A stretch of DNA of 38,498 nucleotides from Pelargonium cotyledonis (GCA_036897625.1 JAYMTA010000131.1:1-38498), one strand, 5' to 3'; shown: positions 1 to 9,756, numbered from the stretch's first letter. The notes: generated by a model not told the origin, from the sequence alone. Program-made: numbers and translations.

Positions 1-1026
1 TATTGAGACTCGATTACTCCAATAAAATTAACCAAAAGGTTTCTCATTTTCTTCATAATCGGACGGCAGCGAGACCTCGCCCTTTGCCGGAGCCTTCCTC
101 AGGGACCACTAAAACCTGTGTCCGCTCCGCTCCAGAGCGGTCGCGATCTGCTCCTCGCCGAAGGTCCCCATGCTTCCAAAGCACAAGAACACGACCGACG
201 ACTCCGGTTGATTATCAAGCCATTTTATTATATAAACATTATCATCTCCGTGATTCATGTTCAGAACAGGACCCACCGGATAGATCGTCGGAACCGGAAC
301 TGAATTTAGAGAACTGAAGGGATAGGGTTCTAGCTCCTCCAAGGTATTTACGAGAATGCCCTTGGCCTCCCCAAATCTTCTAGCGAAGCCACACAAGCTC
401 CTGAACCCATCCTCCTCGAGAAGACTCGCCGGCAAGAACCGAGACGGGACCGGGCTCGTGAAGCCTGGAACCTCCAGGTCCTCGCCGGGAGCAACCACCG
501 CCTTTCCGTGGAAGTCGAGGAGGGTTTGGATGTGAAACATGAGGCCGAGAAAAGCAGCATTGGATGTGAAGAAGACATAGGTAGGGAGCGAGAGCTCGTT
601 GGCCACGTCGATCATGGCGGTGCAGAACATGTCGATGGCTACGCCGGCGAGCTTGCCGGAGCTGAAAGAAGTAGCTTGACCGGCTATAGCTTCCCGGACA
701 CATGGTTTGTGGGACTCAATGTAAGTGGTTATAAAGTTTTTGGGGTCGATTTGTGCGGTGAAGTCGAAGTGGTCGTGTGGGAGGTGAAGGAAGCGAATGC
801 CGTGGTGGTGGTGGTCGGAGGTATTTTTGGTGGCGAGAGATTGGGTGTAGGTGGTGACTTTAGAGTCGAAAGGTAGGTTGATGATGAGAATGGCGACGGA
901 GAGGCGGTGGTGGCGGCGGACGAGGAGGTTGGCGAACTCGACGGTGGAGACAAGGTGGCCGAGACCCGGTGAAGGGATGAAGATGAGAATTGCATCATCA
1001 TCATTTGCTAGTTTCTTGAGACTCAT
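1..1026 (-). pseudogene. UGT71-like UDP-glycosyltransferase, broken by a nonsense codon and cut by the window edge
   Basis: Family-1 glycosyltransferases move a sugar from a UDP-sugar to small acceptors such as phenolics, usually in the cytosol. The ATG at 1026-1024 starts a 305-residue frame. It opens with the N-terminal signature IFIPSPGLGHLVSTVEFA, has the acceptor-domain stretch ending PGF(T)SPVP and the linker ILVNTLEELEPY, and reaches the donor domain (VVFLCFGSMGTF, then SGHRF). A TAG at 111-109 stops it where the family has Leu before Trp-Ser-Leu-Arg. The same frame then continues with convincing family sequence (WSLRKAPAKGE, LPSDYE) to about position 35, so a single base change in a Leu codon explains the stop. 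Beyond that, similarity fades, a second stop (TAA) follows, and the PSPG sugar-nucleotide box is not in the window. Full-length relatives have about 470-480 residues. An open extension upstream of 1026 looks like untranslated leader, not protein. The UGT71 assignment is by resemblance. Confidence 0.9.
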
Positions 1027-1999
1027 AGTTTTGAATTGAGTAAAGCAATAACCAAATGGTTTGATCAAGAAGATGATATATATGTGAGTTTCTAAAGATG
1101 ATGATACATACATTAATTTGGTATTGTGAGTATAAATAGAAATGATGAAGAAGAAATATAATAATTGGAGAAGACTTTGGTACATACATTCCATGCACAT
1201 TTAATATACTCGTTCTAGTTTGAAGTTTTTTTTTATCAGCAAATATACGAGAGTTCAAACTCAAGATATCAAGGGGTTCAAGAGTTTTACGTCACTTGCT
1301 CCAATAGTTGAAGGTTTCATTTCGAGGTATATACAACATTTTTTTACATTATTAGGTTGAACTACACAACATGAGTAGCTCTTCCATTTATAACATGGGT
1401 AAATTTTCTCTATAAACTCAAATAACCCTACTCCATACTGCATGCAGTAATGCAGGAAGACTCGAACATGAGATCTTTAAGAAAATTCGAACCGTTTAAC
1501 TGTTTAGCTCAACCTACTTTAATAATTTCCAACTTATTTAACCATTCGTTTTGATGCAATTTGTAAAATTGTATTTCCAATATATATGTATAAAGTAACC
1601 AACGTGGACCGCAAGCTAGCCAGTGATGTCAGGGCTTTGCTGGAATTGTAATTACAATATGTGTATTGCTACAATTCTTTCATGGTAATTAAGTATTATT
1701 AGGTCTAATGAACCACTGGCAGGCGTACACGTGGCATTCTTTTTTAATTTAACCATGATTAATTGAAGTGAGAACATTATACACATCAACCAAGAAGCAA
1801 TAAACACTATTAAGATACTAATTTGAATAAAGACAAACTTAATGTCTTCACTTTTTTGGGCATTACGTGTGAAAGTTTAAATTTACTTTTTAAAATCAAA
1901 CAAATAAGTCATTGATGTTATTAGAATGTTAGTTCAAATGACCATCCAGTCCAAATTTAGGCAAACTAATTCCCTCTAAAATTTCACTTTTTATTTATT
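1027..1999. other. AT-rich spacer upstream of the UGT
   Basis: No coding region, RNA gene or repeat could be recognised. A minus-strand TATA-like run (around 1074-1083) lies about 50 bases upstream of the UGT ATG and could belong to its promoter, but it is weak. Confidence 0.4.
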
Positions 2000-2000
2000 T

Positions 2001-2566
2001 TTCTTTCAACAAATAGGTCGATAAATGGCTTATAGATGTTGTTAAGACCCTTTTAATTAGACAAGTTAAACATGTCAAATTAGTCAACATGAACACAATT
2101 AACTTATACTCAAATCTATTTAAATTCAAATTTTTAACCTTAAATCAAAGTAGCAATTCAAATTTTAGATCAGATTTATTTCCTCTGGAAACCGCATCAA
2201 GAGCCTTGGGCAGAACGGCATCCAAGTAGCTTAGCTATTTCTGAGAAACTTACAAATACGGACAAGCTGTTCCAAATTCAGATCTATTATCTTATCATAT
2301 TGAGATCAAATTCATCCACACAAACCCAAATAATTGTCTTACACATATTACAATCAAGAATCAAATGAACTCCACTTCCTATATACCAATAGAAACCAAG
2401 AGAATGATTACAACCAATAAGCTAAATTGGAAACTTATCAAGGTTCATACAGAGATAAATTGGAAATGATTCCTTGCTACGTCATGAATTGCTCTCCCAT
2501 TTCAAATGCAATAGTAACACATCAACCATACCAGTATTTTAGAAGGAAAAAACTCACCAAGAAATG
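2001..2566. repeat. segment with a shortened direct copy at 12292-12364
   Basis: Bases 2001-2022 (beginning TTCTTTCAACAAATAGGTC) and 2510-2566 (beginning AATAGTAACACATCAACCAT) recur in the same order and orientation at 12292-12313 and 12311-12364. In the second place they are directly joined, as if about 490 bases between them had been deleted. Match of the second block is roughly 50 of 56 bases by eye. Confidence 0.6.
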
Positions 2567-2680
2567 CCGGTCTTGCATCTTCTTGAAGCCTGAATCACAC
2601 CCTGAATCGTGCTTTTCGATGAACTGTTCATATTCAAAGACACCATGATGTCTTGTGACTCCTTTATGATGGAAATTGAT
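2555..2680 (-). other. exon-like segment of an unrecognised gene or gene fragment
   Basis: Read on the minus strand, about 2680-2560 is an open frame rich in acidic and aromatic residues (containing GVFEYEQFIEKHDSG and KKMQDRHFL). It ends directly at a GTGAGT donor-like hexamer (2558-2563 region), which is the usual form of an exon end. No matching next exon was found to the left and no family was recognised. It could be a remnant of a relocated gene piece or chance. Confidence 0.25.
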
Positions 2681-3433
2681 GGGAAATATACATATTACTG
2701 GCTCATGCCTATGGTTGAAGTTTAAAGCATGGTAATAAAAGAACACAATAGAACTAATTCAAGAAAAAGAATGGGGAGCATAACCATTACCATCAAATAA
2801 GTTCAGCAGATCTTCACATGCCCCCGAAATGAAGTTCTGTCAGCATTGTAGAAGTTGTACAATAAATAGCCATTATTATGAAGAAAAATGTCACTCAGTT
2901 AAAAACATCAGAAGTAATTTAAACAAAGTATTACACCTCTACAACAAATTTCATCACATACACTTTTATTTACTCTTGCTGCATAATTGTGGAAACAAAT
3001 ATTGTACGAAGGAACCAGAATAACCAGTTGTACCTCATCAAGATCCAACAAATGTTGTTCACCCAAATAACTTCCTATAAACATTGGGACTCTTCGGAGA
3101 AGAATCTGTTATATGAGTTCTGTATATTAAAATGACAGAAGTTCAAGTCTCAATGTGGCACAAAGTACGGACATTACTAAACAGATTGACTAACCAGAAC
3201 TTTCAACCTTTGTACAAGTATAGCAATAGAAGATTGACTAAAATAAACCTTTCTGTTCTCTCATGCCATTTAACTTAGCGATGTCAAAAACAATATGGTA
3301 TGAAGGAGCGAGGAGAACTAGTTCCGATTCTCCCTATACAACCCAAAAAAGGTAGCGAGTGAAATAAAGTAAGGAAAATTAACCTAACCTAACCATAATA
3401 GATTACTAGATCCGATGAGCTACCGATCAGTGA
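2681..3433. other. spacer and probable 3' flank of the WRNIP1-like gene
   Basis: No protein or RNA gene was recognised. Part of 3050-3433 probably forms the 3' untranslated region of the minus-strand ATPase gene, but no clear poly(A) signal decides where it ends. Confidence 0.35.
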
Positions 3434-5131
3434 CTAAATAGGTTTGCCTTCACCATTAGTATTGCAATCTGGTAAATCCAGGAACTTATACTCCTGAAGT
3501 GAGGTTGGTAGATAGCTCTGTCCTGCAGACGGGTTGTCCGGAGGATAGATGTATCCTTTCCCATACCCGAGATCTTTCATCAGCTTAGTTGGTGCATTCC
3601 TCAAATGAAGAGGCACTCCCTCATTTTGGCCAACAGATTGTCTCACAACCTTTTGTGCAGCCTCTATAGCCCGATAAACAGAAACTGATTTAGGAGCCAA
3701 AGCCAAGTAAGCCACACATTGTGCAAGAATGACATTGCACTCAGGCTTGCCCAAAAAATGGCAAGCTTGGTAGCAGGCAACAGCCTGGTTAAGGGCAGAT
3801 GGGTCAGCTAACCCCACATCTTCGCTTGCGAACCTAATGAGTCGCCGAGCAATGTAGAGAGGCTCTTCACCACCTTCTAGCATTCGAGCCAACCAATAAA
3901 TCCCGGCATTGGCATTGCTTCCTCTCATAGACTTGTGAAGGGCACTAATTAGATTAAAGTGCTCGTCCCCAGCTTTGTCGTAAGCAAGATGTTTGCACTG
4001 AAGTGCCTCCTTAGCATCATCCAAAGTCACCATTATTGCTGAAGATAAGGCATCCCCAGGTTCCTCCTCATTTGCTTTGGATTGCTTGAGCCGAGCAGCT
4101 GCAGTTGTAGCAGAAATCTCGAGGACATTGAGTGCCACTCGGGCATCACCATCACATTGTGCAGATATGAAGTCCATAGCTTCATCATCCACCTCAATTT
4201 TCAACCCGCCAAAAGTTCGAACCAATCCCTTATCCGGACAGGCCACAGCTCGCTGCAAGAGCGTGACAACATGATGCGGTTTCAACGGGTTAAGAGTGAG
4301 AACACGACATCGAGACAACAATGGGGTTATCAAATGGAACGAGGGGTTCTCAGTGGTGGCACCCATAAACACAATGCTGCCATCTTCAATGACAGGCAAA
4401 AATGAGTCTTGCTGTGACTTGTTGAACCTATGGACCTCATCAATAAACAACACAGTCCTCTTCTTGTTATTGCTTTTGATTCTCAATCTCCTAGCATCCT
4501 CTACAGCCTCCCTAACTTCCTTGACACCGCAAGTTACAGCAGATAAAGAAACAAAACGGTACAAAAACGCAGGCGATGAAGAGGAATTAACAATAGCTTT
4601 GGCGATGGTGGTCTTACCGGTTCCGGGAGGACCCCATAGTAACAGAGAAGGGAGGCGATTGCATCGGATGGAGGAGCGAAGCAGGGAGTTGTGGTCGAGG
4701 AGGTGGTCCTGTCCGACGACGTCGTCGAGAACACGAGGACGCATGCGCTCCGACAAGGGCTCGTGGTCGTGATCTTCCGGAGATTGTGGATTTGGTGCTT
4801 GTAGTTTGGGACGCTTGGCGCTTGGAGGAGAGGGGTGGTTTGGGATGCTTAGTGCTGGTGGTTTGGGACTTTGATCGGATTTTTGTTGAGAAGAGGGTGG
4901 TTCCGGCTGTGATTTGGATTGGAAAAAGCGATCGAGCTTGGGCTGGAACGGAGGAGATGGGTTAGGGTTAGGGAAGATGAGCTGGAACGGAGAAGAAGGT
5001 GGTTCCGGCTGTGATTTGTTGGCTAGAATCCATTCGGTGCCTTTGAGAATGGAGTTGCCGCCGGTGGCGGAGAGGGCTTGGGCGGCGAGTTCGCTCGGAA
5101 AGCCCATGCTCAGAAGCTGTTCCATTTCCAT
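3434..5131 (-). CDS. WRNIP1/MgsA/RarA-family AAA+ ATPase with UBA-like N-terminus
   Basis: Homologs act at stalled replication forks, where the ATPase works with the sliding clamp and translesion or recombination factors; nuclear location is expected. The 565-residue protein is uninterrupted. Residues 1-40 resemble a UBA domain (MGFPSELAAQAL, then W34). Residues 41-128 are a Pro/Ser/Gln-rich linker holding QPKLDRFF at 63-70, a perfect PIP-box consensus for clamp binding. The AAA+ core has Walker A GPPGTGKTT (167-175), Walker B VLFIDEVH (227-234), sensor 1 GATTEN (257-262) and an arginine-finger context LLSRCR. The MgsA-type C-terminal part follows (MRGSNANAGIYWLARML, IRFASEDVGLADP). Human WRNIP1 carries a UBZ zinc finger at the N-terminus; here a UBA-like helix bundle takes that place. 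The start at 5131 is the first ATG of the frame and begins the conserved MEQLLSMGF stretch; a second Met lies two codons in. Intronless as read. Confidence 0.95.
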   Translation of the reverse strand: MEMEQLLSMGFPSELAAQALSATGGNSILKGTEWILANKSQPEPPSSPFQLIFPNPNPSPPFQPKLDRFFQSKSQPEPPSSQQKSDQSPKPPALSIPNHPSPPSAKRPKLQAPNPQSPEDHDHEPLSERMRPRVLDDVVGQDHLLDHNSLLRSSIRCNRLPSLLLWGPPGTGKTTIAKAIVNSSSSPAFLYRFVSLSAVTCGVKEVREAVEDARRLRIKSNNKKRTVLFIDEVHRFNKSQQDSFLPVIEDGSIVFMGATTENPSFHLITPLLSRCRVLTLNPLKPHHVVTLLQRAVACPDKGLVRTFGGLKIEVDDEAMDFISAQCDGDARVALNVLEISATTAAARLKQSKANEEEPGDALSSAIMVTLDDAKEALQCKHLAYDKAGDEHFNLISALHKSMRGSNANAGIYWLARMLEGGEEPLYIARRLIRFASEDVGLADPSALNQAVACYQACHFLGKPECNVILAQCVAYLALAPKSVSVYRAIEAAQKVVRQSVGQNEGVPLHLRNAPTKLMKDLGYGKGYIYPPDNPSAGQSYLPTSLQEYKFLDLPDCNTNGEGKPI

Positions 5132-5151
5132 TTTCTTCTGGTTCCACTGAA

Positions 5152-5631
5152 AAACAACGGGTTTCCTGTGAAGTGATGAATGGAAATAGTTGATATCTTA
5201 CTCCACAGGCTGGCTAACCATTTGTGCGTGGAGGCCGTGTGCGTGTCGAATTTAAAGTTGTTTATGTGTCGCACGACCTAACACGGACTCAACACGATTA
5301 GTAGTCACGCTGCTGCATAGCCCAACACAACACAATTATGAGTGCGGAACAATAACTAAAGGAACCGCATTGACTCGAACACAATCAAACACATTTTGTA
5401 ACAACACAATTAATACTATATTATCAAACACATTTGGCACAATACAATCCAATATGTTCGACACATTAGTATAATTAATTTACAAAGATACTCTTATTTG
5501 TACGTGCGGGATGTGTTGGACGTGTCATAACACGACTAACTAATCGATAAAAAAAAACTGAAATCGTATTGAGAAATCAAACAAAATCCACTTTTAAATT
5601 TGGTTTCTTCGAGAATAAATGAATGTAGGGG
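5152..5631. other. spacer upstream of the ATPase gene
   Basis: The first part probably contains the ATPase promoter. The stretch 5260-5530 is a low-complexity mixture rich in ACACAA and CACGA words (Cys/His-like shadow frames only). No gene was recognised. Confidence 0.35.
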
Positions 5632-5650
5632 TAAGAGCATTCACAATGGT

Positions 5651-5749
5651 AGTCCAAAATACATGAGACTAACAAAGGGACTCTAAATTTTGTTGAGTCC
5701 TTGAATGCATGAAATTCTAAAATGGGTAGTCCAAAATGCATGAGACTAA
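5651..5749. repeat. 77-bp tandem repeat, first copy and start of the second
   Basis: Copy one (5651-5727) begins AGTCCAAAATACATGAGACT. Copy two begins at 5728 with one base changed, is interrupted after TAA at 5749, and resumes at 6649 up to about 6705. The two copies match almost completely, so the first one records what the second looked like before the insertion. Confidence 0.85.
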
Positions 5750-6648
5750 GGGCTTGTTTGTTTCGCCTATATCACCTCCAGTAAGTTTCGGTAAGTAGGT
5801 GATGAAAACTTTAAGGAGTTGTAAGTTTGTGGTCCATAACTCTCTCATCCTCATCTCTCCCTCCTCTCATTTCCCTTATAGTAAAACCACAGCGAGCACC
5901 TCTCGCCACCGCCCAGTAACGCCGGAGCTCCTCCCGTCATCCTCCGCTCTTTTGTCTCGTAGTGTCGAGGTCGTCCAGATCCAGCAACACCGATCAGGCC
6001 GTCGAGCAACACCGGTCACGCCAACGATCAACACCGGTCCGGCCGACGTTCTCCTTAAGTCGTTCATCTCCCGTCGTCTCACCAAGGAAATAACCACCTA
6101 CGGCGAGATATGTGAAAGGTCTGACGACACACGAGCCTATCTCTCCAATGCGATGGCCACGGCTCAACACCGGTCACGTACAGATCTGCAATTTCGGCTC
6201 GACCTGGTCTAGTCCGGCAACAGTGATGGTGAGTCCGACGATCTGCTTTTTGGGTGGGTTTGATTTGTTGTATTTTGGTTTAATCTGTTGTATTAAGGTT
6301 TGATTTGTTGTATTAGGAGATTTGGGTTTTGTTTCATGAAATATTGTATATCATTTTATTCAACAAAAAAAAAAAGTCATTGAGCTCATACATTCTACCT
6401 TTTTCTTATCCATTTTGGTCTTTTGTCCAGCTCCACTGGAGTTTCTGTTTGCTACTGAACCAATTTTGGTCCAGTAGCTTTAGGGCATCTACTGGAGAAT
6501 TCACTGGAGAATAACATTGTTCTTCTCCGTTAAGTCCAGTTTTGGGTGTTTTTGCTAAACATCAGTATTCTAGGTGGTTAAAATTGACTTACCAAAAATC
6601 TGATGTGACACATTTGTTAAGTTGCATCTAGGCTAAACAAACAAGCAC
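5750..6648. mobile_element. non-autonomous Harbinger-like (TAA target) element, 899 bp
   Basis: The termini are inverted repeats of 19 bases: GGGCTTGTTTGTTTCGCCT at 5750-5768 and AGGCTAAACAAACAAGCAC at 6630-6648, 17 of 19 paired. They are flanked by a TAA duplication (5747-5749 and 6649-6651). A 3-bp T-A-A target and GG(G/C)CTTGTTTG-type ends are typical of the PIF/Harbinger superfamily. No transposase was found. The interior has a GC-rich stretch (about 5885-6140) unlike its surroundings and three exact-length 20-bp tandem units at 6257-6316. The insertion is proven by an empty site in the neighbouring tandem copy (5670-5672). Confidence 0.88.
6257..6316. repeat. 20-bp unit repeated three times
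   Basis: Three head-to-tail units beginning GGTTTGATTTGTTGTATTTT, with two or three substitutions in the later units, sit inside the Harbinger-like element. Confidence 0.85.
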
Positions 6649-6766
6649 TAACAAAGGGACTCTAAATTTTGTTGAGTTCTTGAATGCATGAAATTCTAAA
6701 ATGGGTCTAGTCCTTGTACAGAGGTTCAATCCCTTTCTATATTTTTTATTCTTTTTCAAAGCAACA

Positions 6767-7319
6767 TATAATTAGTTGACAAGTGGCAACTCAAATTTCA
6801 AACTAATTAATTATAATAATAAACGGTTTGGGACTTGGAACCCAATTTGAGTCCCTTTAATGCATTTTTTTTTCATGAGTCTTATTGTTGACATGACTGA
6901 CAAAAAAAACATAATTATTACATATAAGGACTCAAATTGAGTCTCAACAATGCTCATGCTCTAGTGACAGCCACAAACCCTTGTATGGTCTCAAAACACA
7001 CAATGTGTCCATTGTTTAAAATGTTATAGTTCTGTACCTAAAGTTTTAAAGATTGCAGTGTCCATACGTCGCAATTTTCGACCGCCAAATCCCGTTCAAA
7101 TTTTGTGAGTACCACAATTTTGGATAGTGGTGTGCTCGACGGTGGGAACTGCATCACTCCGAAGAAAAAAGAAGTTGTGCTCGTCAGTAGTTGCTGCTTG
7201 CTGGAGAAGAATAAGATCTCCTCTTCGTTATTTCATCAAACTTGAGTTCCAGGATAATCAGAGCGTCGAAGTACTGCCACGTGAGCCTGGCTTCGACGGC
7301 CGAAAGCATGGGTTCGAGG
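6767..7319. repeat. long direct repeat R2, left copy (partner 12371-12925)
   Basis: About 553 bases starting TATAATTAGTTGACAAGTGG match 12371-12925 in the same orientation, by eye at close to nine bases in ten. The first 200 bases are the right part of the outer MITE-like element; the rest is ordinary flank. The segment has no recognisable protein. Short open frames in it (ending near GluProGlyPheAspGly) are shared by both copies but carry no known domain. Confidence 0.85.
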
Positions 7320-8274
7320 ACGAGTTCGACAGTGATAAATCTGATGAAGTGGAAGCTATTTCGTCAAATCTGATGAGGTGGAGGATACAGTATCGATAAA
7401 GAGAGAAAGTGTGTGTGTGTGCGTGTGTGTGTGTGTGAGAGAGAGAGAGAGAAAAAAAAGAAGAAGAAGAAGAAGAAGAAGAAAGAGAGGAAAAATTTGT
7501 AAAAGGCATGTTTTATATTTAGTTTTTATGTAAATTTAATGGCGTCAGTTAGTTTGGACGGAAATGTCCTTCGCGATAGCAAAAATTAGAGAAGTATGAC
7601 CCCAGTGGAACAAGCTATAGTTTGAGAACCCGAGCAGAACACTCTTGATATTTCAGGGGCCCATGTGGTACTTTTTCCTTCTTTTAATGATCTAGTTTGA
7701 AATTATAGTTTAAATCACAGGTCTCTAATTGGACTATGAAAATTGTTCAAAATTTTAAATTTGTATATTCGGTTGGTTTGAAATAAAATCGAAACCAATT
7801 AATTTTTAACCAAACAGATAAAATGCGGTTTAATTGCAATCTATGGTCGGTCACGGTTCACAAAAATAAAACCCAAAAGCGTATGATAGTCTTTAAAAAA
7901 CCACGACCTATACAAAAAAGTCTTTGCTCATTTTATTGTGCTTTAGTGAATCGAAATATTGTACATAATCCAATATTTACTAAGAACTTAACAATTTACA
8001 AACTACCGTTTATAACTGTAACTGAACGATTAATCTTGATGAGTTTAATTACATTGGCTCACAATAGGAGATGAATTAAAATTTTGAAGATCCTAAATTT
8101 AAATTTTGGCATAGACCCTTGGAGTTAACTAAAGAATATTTTAGGGTATGTTTTGCAAATTTAGACGAGTACATGGAGTGATGTGTAATATAGCCAACAG
8201 AAAAGGTCGAATTCTTCGTGGTGCAGCCCAAATTGTTAATGATTTGAGGCTCCCCAATCTTCCATTCCAGTTGA
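7320..8274. other. spacer between repeat R2 and the DUF6598-like frame
   Basis: Contains the microsatellite at 7409-7483. From about 8180 to 8276 the plus strand has an open frame (containing RKGRILRGAAQIVNDLRLP) one base out of phase with the DUF6598-like frame that follows, possibly the decayed upstream part of the same gene. Nothing else was recognised. Confidence 0.4.
7409..7483. repeat. compound microsatellite (GT)n-(GA)n-(GAA)n
   Basis: GT dinucleotides (about 7409-7436, one GC interruption) run into GA dinucleotides (to about 7452), an A-run, and then GAA triplets (to about 7483). Confidence 0.97.
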
Positions 8275-8856
8275 GCTAGCGCAAATCCGAATGGGTGCCA
8301 TGTGCATGATTCCATCAAGATCGAGAGTTTCGGCTCCAGCTCTAAACAGTCCGGCCAGATTTACGGCCATGTCTCACTTTGCGACTTTGATCGAGATCAA
8401 GACATATTCCGTCGTGATCGGAGCAACCCTGAAACAGTCCAACTCGGCGGCGAGATCACGCTTTCTTACCCGGAACACGCAACTCCGGCCTCAGCCTTCC
8501 AGATTCACGTCGATTTGTTCGACGCCGAGGACGATCGTGTGATCGCTGACGGATCTATCTTCTGGGAAGGGAGGTACTGCGTTAACTACCCGTTCGATAC
8601 CACTATCACGATCAAGAGAGTTGAGGGAGATGATGGCTGCTCTGCTCTGGTCCAATTCATCGCTCTCGAAGACTGCATGGAGGCAAAATTTGAGGCTCGT
8701 TTCAACGTCAACCACTGCCTCCGGCATGACCTGAGAGAATCATTCCCCGGAGCAAAGTTCTATGACAGGTTTCTTATCAAAGTGGAGCAAATTTACGAAT
8801 GGACACCGAACCGACCTTCCAAAATCAGTTTGATTCAACCGTTTAGGTCGGATTGA
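8275..8856 (+). pseudogene. DUF6598-like protein, C-terminal exon or 5'-truncated gene
   Basis: The frame is open from 8275 to TGA at 8854-8856 but has no ATG near its beginning; the earliest start-like codon is GTG at 8302. Features seen are SIKIESFG, GQIYGHVSLCDFDRDQDIF, SNPETVQL, a middle HVDLFDAEDD and ALVQFIALEDCMEAKFEARF near the end. This order (opening beta strand, Gly-rich strand with Asp/Arg, then a V-D-L strand and a late 'AVEA-like' strand) resembles the DUF6598 domain, which in cereals follows a ribosome-inactivating domain in the 60-kDa jasmonate-induced proteins. Its function is unknown. It lies next to RIP-like remnants, which fits that pairing, although they are on the other strand. 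TTCCATTCCAG at 8260-8270 looks like an acceptor, but that phase meets a stop at 8272, so a normal splice there cannot serve this frame. Either a lost exon or simple decay is possible. Confidence 0.6.
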
Positions 8857-8948
8857 GCTAACGATGGCTCTCTTGACACAATTTGTGAGAGGCGACTTTG
8901 CGAAAAAGTAAAAGTTGAACAAGCAAAATATCGTAAAATTGTAAAATT

Positions 8949-9347
8949 GATCGTTGTTTTAACGAAATACTAATTTTTAAGTCTCTTGATTGAGTCGCAA
9001 CGCATAACTATTTGTCTGAAATCGACCTTATCACTAGCTAGCAACTCCCCAACCATCAACACACACCCAGAAACAGTAGCAACTCATTGCTTAGGACTAT
9101 ATACAGGACATGAATACTAGTGTTTCCTATTTTAGTTTGTTTCTTAATCCCTTAAAACTCTAATTCCGTACTCAAATTTTCGAATTTAGACCTAATTTGG
9201 TTTCTAAACTTTCAAATATGGACCTAAGATTGTCATTGCTGTCAGTTTCCATCAATTTCTCTGTTAGGTGATCTGACGGGAAATTTAAAATATATTAAAC
9301 GATTATTTTTATTCAATTATTTTGTTGACGTGGCGGGTCATGTGCTG
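8949..9347. repeat. long direct repeat R1, left copy (partner 11127-11550)
   Basis: Begins GATCGTTGTTTTAACGAAAT and ends TGACGTGGCGGGTCATGTGC plus four bases. It matches 11127-11550 in the same orientation with roughly 85-90 percent identity by eye and one indel of about 25 bases. The two copies bracket the first RIP-like pseudogene. The sequence has the look of a non-coding mobile element (TTTAGACCTAATTTGGTTTC-type lines), but no termini were established. Confidence 0.85.
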
Positions 9348-9756
9348 AGATTAAGATAATAGATAAATAGAGAAGGTTTGCTTGACTGCAAACTAAATCT
9401 GTTACTTTCTGTTCAGGTTTTATGTAGGCAGGTTTAATCAGTACATATCTATACTGATTAGTATATAGACTATAATGTTAATGGAAAATGATTGCCCAGG
9501 AGACTCGGAAACAGACGGATCTCTTTCAAATTATTCAAACTTGGAGTTTATAAGTTTTGAATTCGCCTATATGTTATAGGCTTTGGTGCATTCTTTTGTA
9601 ATTTTATTTGGACTTTCGTTTTAATTAAATAAAACGTATTGCTTGTTTATATAAAAACAAATAAAAAAACAAAATACATAACCGTTGGATGATCATTATG
9701 AATATGATTAATTTTGATCAAATACTCCATTTAGTACATACAGTTTTAAAAAGACA
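9348..9756. other. AT-rich spacer
   Basis: Nothing recognisable as a gene. It may include the decayed 3' end of the RIP-like pseudogene to its right. Confidence 0.35.

Larger units (their letters stand above)
5634..6962. mobile_element. outer MITE-like element, about 430 bp before it was itself invaded
   Basis: The left end reads AGAGCATTCACAATGG (from 5634) preceded by TA. The right end, read in reverse, begins AGAGCATGAGCATTG (from 6962) next to TA. The first seven bases are identical and the rest similar, as in short terminal-inverted-repeat elements. Inside are a 77-bp tandem duplication and a later 899-bp insertion (5750-6648). Removing that insertion leaves about 430 bases. The superfamily was not settled because the target duplication is ambiguous by one base. 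Confidence 0.45.

Noticed and set aside
109-1200. Start of the UGT at 1200
   Set aside because: The first 58 codons upstream of 1026 are low-complexity and unlike any UGT N-terminus; the family signature follows the ATG at 1026 directly.
5799-6212. 137-codon plus-strand frame inside the Harbinger-like element as a gene
   Set aside because: No known domain, and it is overlapped by an equally open minus frame in the same GC-rich stretch; more likely a composition effect or captured sequence.
8291-8542. ATG-started frame overlapping the DUF6598-like frame
   Set aside because: It is a different phase of the same DNA, with no domain; the DUF6598-like frame has the conserved pattern and runs further.
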